Part shown: positions 59,993 to 64,000 of the stretch, piece by piece | Layout: each line of letters starts with the position of its first letter | How positions within the stretch are numbered: position 1 is the stretch's first letter | Source: Pseudomonas sp. JM0905a | Lineage (GTDB): Bacteria; Pseudomonadota; Gammaproteobacteria; Pseudomonadales; Pseudomonadaceae | DNA length: 64,000 nucleotides | Direction of reading: 5' to 3' | Assembly (NCBI RefSeq): GCF_014700075.1 | Contig: NZ_JACXBU010000004.1 | Span: 372,001-436,000, forward strand | The notes under the pieces: model-generated | The model's database searches: none | The model's input: the letters and a program-made list of their open reading frames with translations, nothing else | Told to the model about the DNA's origin: nothing | Position numbers and translations under genes: made by a program

Positions 59993-60943
59993 TCAGCCCC
60001 CGAACGCGCTGGCTCGGTAATCCCGCGGCGACTGCTCGAAATGCTTCTTGAAGGTGCGGCTGAAATGCGCCGAATCGGTAAAGCCCCAGCGGAAGGCAAT
60101 GTCGGTGATGGACTCGTTACGCAGGCGCGGGTTGGCCAGGTCGGCGGCGCTGCGCTTCAGGCGGGCGCGCTGGATGAAGCGGCAGACGCTGTCGCCCTGC
60201 TCCTCGAACAGTCGGTAGAGCTGGCGTACGGAGATGTTCAGTTGCCTGGCCAGGGCCAGCGGCGTCAGGCCGGGCTCCGAAAGCGACTGGTCGATCAGTT
60301 GCTGGGCCAGGCTGCGCATGCCGGCATTGTGGGAGCCGTCCAGTTCGCTGGTGGTCTGCCCGGCCTGTTGCCGCAAGGTCGGCGCCAGCAGCGCGATCAG
60401 CGCTTCCTGAAGGGCATCGCCCTCCTCCAGGCCGGCGCAATGATCCAGTTCGCCGCCACAGATCTGCTCCACCAGGGTGCGCAGGACACGGCCGCTGGCG
60501 CAGTGCTGGGAGAGCTTGCCGAACGTCGGCCGCCCTTCTGGCATATGCCGGCACACGTCTTCGCGGGAGAGGTGGAAGGAAGCGTGTTCGATCAGGCCAT
60601 GGGGGAGAATTTCGCAGGCGCGGGCCGAATCCATGAGGGCCATTTCGCCGGGGCCAAGCTCGACGCTTTCACCGTTCTGGCGCAATTCGGCACGGCCGCT
60701 GCGCTGGACGATGAGGAAGCAGTGACGGTCGTCATCCTGGTCGATGGACGTGCGCTGGCGGCTGATCGACCCCGCATTGGTGCGGATCTGCGCCACCTCC
60801 AGGCCGGAAAGGTCCTGGCGGGCTATCTCGCCGATGAACAGGCCATGACTGAGTGCCGGGCGCGACTCGAAGCGGCCACAAACGCCTTGCAGGGAACGGA
60901 GCCAGGAATCGAAATCGTGGGAGCGGACAGCGTGGGGAACCAT
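59993..60943 (-). CDS. FeaR-like AraC-family regulator
   Basis: 316 aa. N-terminal cupin-like ligand-binding domain of the AraC-binding-like type (DQDDDRHCFLIVQRSGRAELRQNG, ELGPGEMALMDSARACEI) and C-terminal double HTH (PLALARQLNISVRQLYRLFEEQ, ITDIAFRWGFTDSAHFSRTFKKHFEQSPRDYR). Domain layout and neighbours (a permease and a FeaB-like aldehyde dehydrogenase on its right) resemble E. coli feaR-feaB, which controls phenylethylamine/tyramine use. It could act on these genes and on the SDR. The inducer is inferred, not shown. Confidence 0.88.
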   Translation of the reverse strand: MVPHAVRSHDFDSWLRSLQGVCGRFESRPALSHGLFIGEIARQDLSGLEVAQIRTNAGSISRQRTSIDQDDDRHCFLIVQRSGRAELRQNGESVELGPGEMALMDSARACEILPHGLIEHASFHLSREDVCRHMPEGRPTFGKLSQHCASGRVLRTLVEQICGGELDHCAGLEEGDALQEALIALLAPTLRQQAGQTTSELDGSHNAGMRSLAQQLIDQSLSEPGLTPLALARQLNISVRQLYRLFEEQGDSVCRFIQRARLKRSAADLANPRLRNESITDIAFRWGFTDSAHFSRTFKKHFEQSPRDYRASAFGG

Positions 60944-60993
60944 CGGACACCTCGGGAGCGGGCTGAAGCCGGCCTTGTCATTATGGCGACATA

Positions 60994-61007
60994 ATTAACA
61001 TGTTAAT
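60994..61007. promoter_or_regulatory. Palindromic operator candidate upstream of the AraC gene
   Basis: ATTAACATGTTAAT is a perfect 14 bp palindrome about 50 bp before the regulator start. Just beside it TGTC-attatggc-GACA forms another inverted repeat (60977-60992). The patch is AT-rich in a GC-rich setting and should hold the promoter. Confidence 0.45.
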
Positions 61008-61052
61008 CATGTAGCAACAAGCCATCTCCGCCTGAAGGATGCGGGCACAAAA

Positions 61053-61073
61053 AAGGGCCGCTATGCGACCCTT
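61053..61073 (-). terminator. Rho-independent terminator after the permease gene
   Basis: On the minus strand AAGGGTCGC-ata-GCGGCCCTT (one G-U pair) is followed by a T-run, 20 bp past the permease stop. Confidence 0.85.
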
Positions 61074-61092
61074 CTGCCATCCGCAGCAGGAC

Positions 61093-62502
61093 TCAGATGT
61101 CCGGCTCGAAGAGCTTACGCTTCATCACCAGCTTGACCCACGCCAGGGCGATCAGGCTCACCACTCCCAGCACGGCACCGGTCAACAGGTAAACCGTTTG
61201 CGTCATCTCTGGCGACGGCGAGTTGTTCAGGGCGATGTAGCCCATGCCGAGGATGCCGACGATCTGCGGCAGCGGGTAGAGCTTCGACTTGTAGGGGCGT
61301 GGCAGGTCGGGGTGGCGGCGACGCAGAACCATCACGTTGACGTGGGCGATGATGTAGGCCAGTAGCCAACTGGTGGACGCGGCGATCAGCAGGGTGATGA
61401 TCGAATCCGGCCCCATCAGCAGGAACGGCAGGGCAATGATGATCGCTACGAAAACAATGGCGATCCACGGCGTGCCGAAGCGCTTGTGCAGCACCTTCAT
61501 CTGCGGGAAGGCCTGGCCGTTCTCAGCCATGCCGCACAGCATGCGCGGCACCGCCGCCAGCACCGTGTTGACGGTGGAGCAGGTGGCGGTCAGCGCCATC
61601 ACCGTGGCGATGATCACCGCGCCCTTGCCGAATACCGCGAACACATAGTCCAGGTACGGAAGCGGTGAGGTGGTCAGGTCTTCTACCGACAGGTAGCGAC
61701 TGGCGCCAATGCAGAAGAGCACGAACAGGGTGAAGGTGATGGTCAGCGAGAGCATCATCGAACGCGGGATATTGCGCTCCGGCCGACGCACTTCACCGAT
61801 CAGCGGGCAGATGAACTCAGCCCCCACCAGCAGCCACATGGCCAGCGCAACCAGACCGATGAAGCTGCCGTCGAGAACGCCTCCCCACCCCCAGTTCACA
61901 TCCGGCACGAAGTTCGCCGCCGGTGCTTCGGCCAGCCCGCCCACGGCGCTCAGGCCCACTAGCAGCAAGGCAGCCACCATGGCGAAAGTGAAGACGTTCT
62001 GCAGCTTGGCGAACACGTCGGTACCGAGGATGTTCAGCACCGCGAGTACGACCAGGATGAACAGCGGCACCAGCGTCGCGGGGAACACGCCGGGGAACAG
62101 CTTGTCGAGGATCGCATCCACCAGCAGCAGCTCGGCGGAGAGCCCGAACATCGCCACGATCACGTAACCTGAGAACACGGCGACGATGGCCGGGAAGTGG
62201 CCGATGGCTTTCTGCGTGTAGGTCGCCAGGGTCCCTGCCTGGGGAAACATCAGAGACAGCTCGGCGAAACTCTGCACATAGCACTGCGCCAGGATGAAGG
62301 CCACGGCGAAGGCAGCGATGAAGCCAAGGCCTCCAAAGCCCAGGCCCTGCAACGCCGACATCATCGCGCCCTGCACCACCACGACACCGATACAAATGGC
62401 GATCATGGTGGCGAAACCCAGGGGCTTCTTCGCTGGCCGGACGGACGCGCCGGCCGAAGCCGGGGTCGCCATATCAAGGCCGTTGGCGGAGGTCTTGTTC
62501 AT
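61093..62502 (-). CDS. APC-family amino acid/amine permease
   Basis: 469 aa from the ATG at 62502 (GAGGA upstream). Twelve hydrophobic helices after a ~30-residue cytoplasmic N-terminus. APC signatures: GFATMIAICIGVVVVQGAMMSA in helix 1, AGTLATYTQKAIGHFPAIVAVFSGYV, and GAEFICPLIGEVRRPERNIPRSM around helix 6. It lies 37 bp after the FeaB-like dehydrogenase gene on the same strand and ends at a terminator, so it probably imports the amine or amino acid whose aldehyde the dehydrogenase oxidises. Substrate inferred. Confidence 0.9.
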   Translation of the reverse strand: MNKTSANGLDMATPASAGASVRPAKKPLGFATMIAICIGVVVVQGAMMSALQGLGFGGLGFIAAFAVAFILAQCYVQSFAELSLMFPQAGTLATYTQKAIGHFPAIVAVFSGYVIVAMFGLSAELLLVDAILDKLFPGVFPATLVPLFILVVLAVLNILGTDVFAKLQNVFTFAMVAALLLVGLSAVGGLAEAPAANFVPDVNWGWGGVLDGSFIGLVALAMWLLVGAEFICPLIGEVRRPERNIPRSMMLSLTITFTLFVLFCIGASRYLSVEDLTTSPLPYLDYVFAVFGKGAVIIATVMALTATCSTVNTVLAAVPRMLCGMAENGQAFPQMKVLHKRFGTPWIAIVFVAIIIALPFLLMGPDSIITLLIAASTSWLLAYIIAHVNVMVLRRRHPDLPRPYKSKLYPLPQIVGILGMGYIALNNSPSPEMTQTVYLLTGAVLGVVSLIALAWVKLVMKRKLFEPDI

Positions 62503-62539
62503 TCTTGTATTCCTCACGGATGGATGCAGGGGACGTCGC

Positions 62540-64000
62540 TCAGTAGGCGATGCACACGGACTTGTTTTCGGTGAAGGCTTCGATGGCCGCATGGCCCATC
62601 TCGCGGCCGATGCCGGACTGTTTGAAACCGCCGAAGGGCATGGACGGGTCCAGCAGGTTGTGGGCGTTGACCCAGACGGTGCCGGCCTTCAGGCGCGGGA
62701 TCAGGCCCATCACCTGCTTCAGGTCGTTGGACCAGATGCTCGCCGCCAGCCCATAGGGGGAATCGTTAGCCAGCCGCACCACTTCATCGATCTCGTCGAA
62801 CGCGGTGGCGACCAGCACCGGGCCGAAGATTTCCTCGCGCACCACCTGCATGTCCGGACGCACATTGGCGATCACCGTCGGCTTGACGAAGAAGCCCTGC
62901 TCACCGTGCGCCTCGCCACCGCAGATGACGCTGGCGCCCTGGGCCCGGCCGCTGTCGATCATGCCCAGCACCCGGCGCTGTTGCTTGGCGGAAATCAGCG
63001 GATTGATCTGCGCGGACGGGTCCAGCCCCGGCCCGATGCTGAGTGAACCGGCGATGCCGTGGAGGCGCTCCAGCACCTGGTCGAAGGACTTGCGCTGCAC
63101 GTAGAGACGCGAACCGGCGGTGCACACCTGCCCCTGGTTGAAGAAGATGGCCCCGGCAGCACCGGCGGCGGCGTTGTCCAGAGCGGTGTCGTCGAGCACG
63201 ATCACCGGCGACTTGCCACCCAGCTCCAGGGTGAAGCGGGTCATGTTCTCCACCGCCGCATGACCGATCAGCTTGCCCACCGGGGTGGAGCCGGTGAAGG
63301 CCAGCTTGTCGATACCCGGATGCGCTGCCAGCGCCGCGCCGGCCTCGGCACCCACGCCAGTGACGATGTTCACCACACCCGGCGGAATACCCGCTTCCAG
63401 GCACAGCTGGCCCAGGCGCAGGGCGGTGAGCGGCGTCTCGTCCGCAGGTTTCAGCACCACGGTGCAGCCGCAGGCCAGGGCCGGCACGATCTTCCACAGG
63501 GCCATCATCAGCGGGAAGTTCCAGGGCACGATGGCGCCCACGACGCCCACCGGTTCCGGCACCGTGTAGACGCGGTACTTGCCGCCGGGAATGGCGCCGA
63601 TGGAGACATCCAGGCTCTTGCCTTCGATTTTGGTGGCCCAGCCGGCCATGTAGCGGGTGTATTCCACGCCCGCACCCACTTCGATGGCACGGGACAGATT
63701 GATCGACTTGCCGTTGTTCAGGGTTTCCAGTTGCGCCAGCTCTTCGCCATGGAGCTCCAGCAGGTCGGCCAGCTTCAACAGCAGGCGCTCGCGATCCGCC
63801 GGGCGCTGGGCGGCCCAGTTGCCCTCGAAGGCGCGGCGCGCAGCGGCGACCGCCTGGTCCACGTCGGCCTTGGCGGCCACGGCGACTCGCGCCAGTTCCT
63901 CACCCGTGGCCGGGTTGTGCACCGCCATGTCGGCGCCGGACAGCGCGGGACGGGACTGCCCGTCGATCAACAGGCCGTGGCGGGCCTGGACAAAGGCCGC
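62540..64000 (-). CDS. FeaB-like (phenylacetaldehyde-type) aldehyde dehydrogenase, 5' end outside the window
   Basis: 487 codons are visible and the frame stays open to base 64000, so the first few residues lie outside; the family is ~490-500 aa. ALDH motifs are intact: VGAIVPWNFPLMMALWKIVPAL, TGSTPVGKLIGHAA (NAD), ELGGKSPVIVLDD with the catalytic Glu, FFNQGQVCTAGSRLYV with the nucleophile Cys, and EIFGPVLVATAF. It oxidises an aldehyde to the acid with NAD. The FeaB label rests on sequence style and on the adjacent FeaR-like regulator and permease. Confidence 0.9.
   Translation of the reverse strand, partial: AAFVQARHGLLIDGQSRPALSGADMAVHNPATGEELARVAVAAKADVDQAVAAARRAFEGNWAAQRPADRERLLLKLADLLELHGEELAQLETLNNGKSINLSRAIEVGAGVEYTRYMAGWATKIEGKSLDVSIGAIPGGKYRVYTVPEPVGVVGAIVPWNFPLMMALWKIVPALACGCTVVLKPADETPLTALRLGQLCLEAGIPPGVVNIVTGVGAEAGAALAAHPGIDKLAFTGSTPVGKLIGHAAVENMTRFTLELGGKSPVIVLDDTALDNAAAGAAGAIFFNQGQVCTAGSRLYVQRKSFDQVLERLHGIAGSLSIGPGLDPSAQINPLISAKQQRRVLGMIDSGRAQGASVICGGEAHGEQGFFVKPTVIANVRPDMQVVREEIFGPVLVATAFDEIDEVVRLANDSPYGLAASIWSNDLKQVMGLIPRLKAGTVWVNAHNLLDPSMPFGGFKQSGIGREMGHAAIEAFTENKSVCIAY

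Noticed and set aside
1-64000. Search by eye for tRNA, rRNA, tmRNA and known riboswitches.
   Set aside because: No cloverleaf with TTCGANNCC-type T-arm, no rRNA-like conserved blocks and no recognisable riboswitch core were seen; a covariance-model scan would be decisive.

Overview
The window is about 64 kb of GC-rich DNA from a Pseudomonas-type gammaproteobacterium. The lineage call rests on gene content (FruBKA with a divergent FruR, an HmgR-controlled hmgA-fahA pair, SfnB/NtaA-type sulfur genes next to methionine-type ABC transporters, and a nitrate reductase fused to a CysJ-like flavoprotein), on strong Shine-Dalgarno sites, and on short palindromic intergenic repeats built around gcgaattcattcgc. 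I cannot name the species. No tRNA, rRNA, CRISPR array, transposase, integrase or phage gene was seen, so this looks like chromosomal backbone with accessory metabolic islands.

Layout. 1-9.9 kb: the 3' end of an assimilatory nitrate reductase/flavoprotein fusion, a HisN-type phosphatase, an isochorismatase-like hydrolase divergent from a GlxA-type regulator, small envelope proteins, and an MFS exporter divergent from a LysR regulator. 9.9-16.4 kb: an ECF41-type sigma factor with its AhpD-like partner and a matching promoter, an LtaS-like phosphotransferase, maiA, hppD and an adenosine-specific kinase-like protein. 16.4-23 kb: a tightly overlapping seven-gene operon (thermostable-hemolysin/GNAT-like protein, AMP ligase, haem-oxygenase-like putative diiron enzyme, SDR, exported helical protein, response regulator, histidine kinase). 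Facing it on the minus strand is a candidate Rsm-type small RNA. 23.5-31.5 kb: a CBS-histidine kinase with a double-receiver regulator, a YpfJ-like protein lacking the catalytic Glu, hmgR/hmgA/fahA, and two exported small proteins.

31.6-42.7 kb is a minus-strand organosulfur-scavenging island: three SfnB-family flavoproteins, two NtaA/DszA-type monooxygenases, two MetQ, two MetI and only one MetN. A very good sigma-54 promoter lies at its head. 42.7-51.9 kb holds a COG4705 membrane protein, an HPP-CBS membrane protein, LysR regulators, an ECF42-type sigma factor with its DGPF (YCII) partner and matching promoter, an SRPBCC protein and a glutamine amidotransferase-like protein with an ABM-domain protein. 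51.9-58.6 kb is the fructose PTS (fruBKA, fruR) with a Cra-type operator. 59.1-64 kb is an SDR, a FeaR-like AraC regulator, an APC permease and a FeaB-like aldehyde dehydrogenase cut by the window end, which suggests aromatic amine catabolism.

How it fits together: hppD, maiA, hmgA and fahA supply every step from 4-hydroxyphenylpyruvate to fumarate and acetoacetate, but in two separate loci. The FeaR/FeaB-type locus could feed aryl acetates in parallel. Two autonomous ECF systems (ECF41 and ECF42) each carry their expected promoter and partner gene. The most promising uncharacterised unit is the 16.6-22.9 kb operon: it looks like a small biosynthetic pathway with an acyl-homoserine-lactone-synthase-like protein and a dedicated two-component sensor. 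Two ~310-370 bp inverted copies of a non-coding repeat flank a 13 kb segment (45.3 and 58.6 kb).
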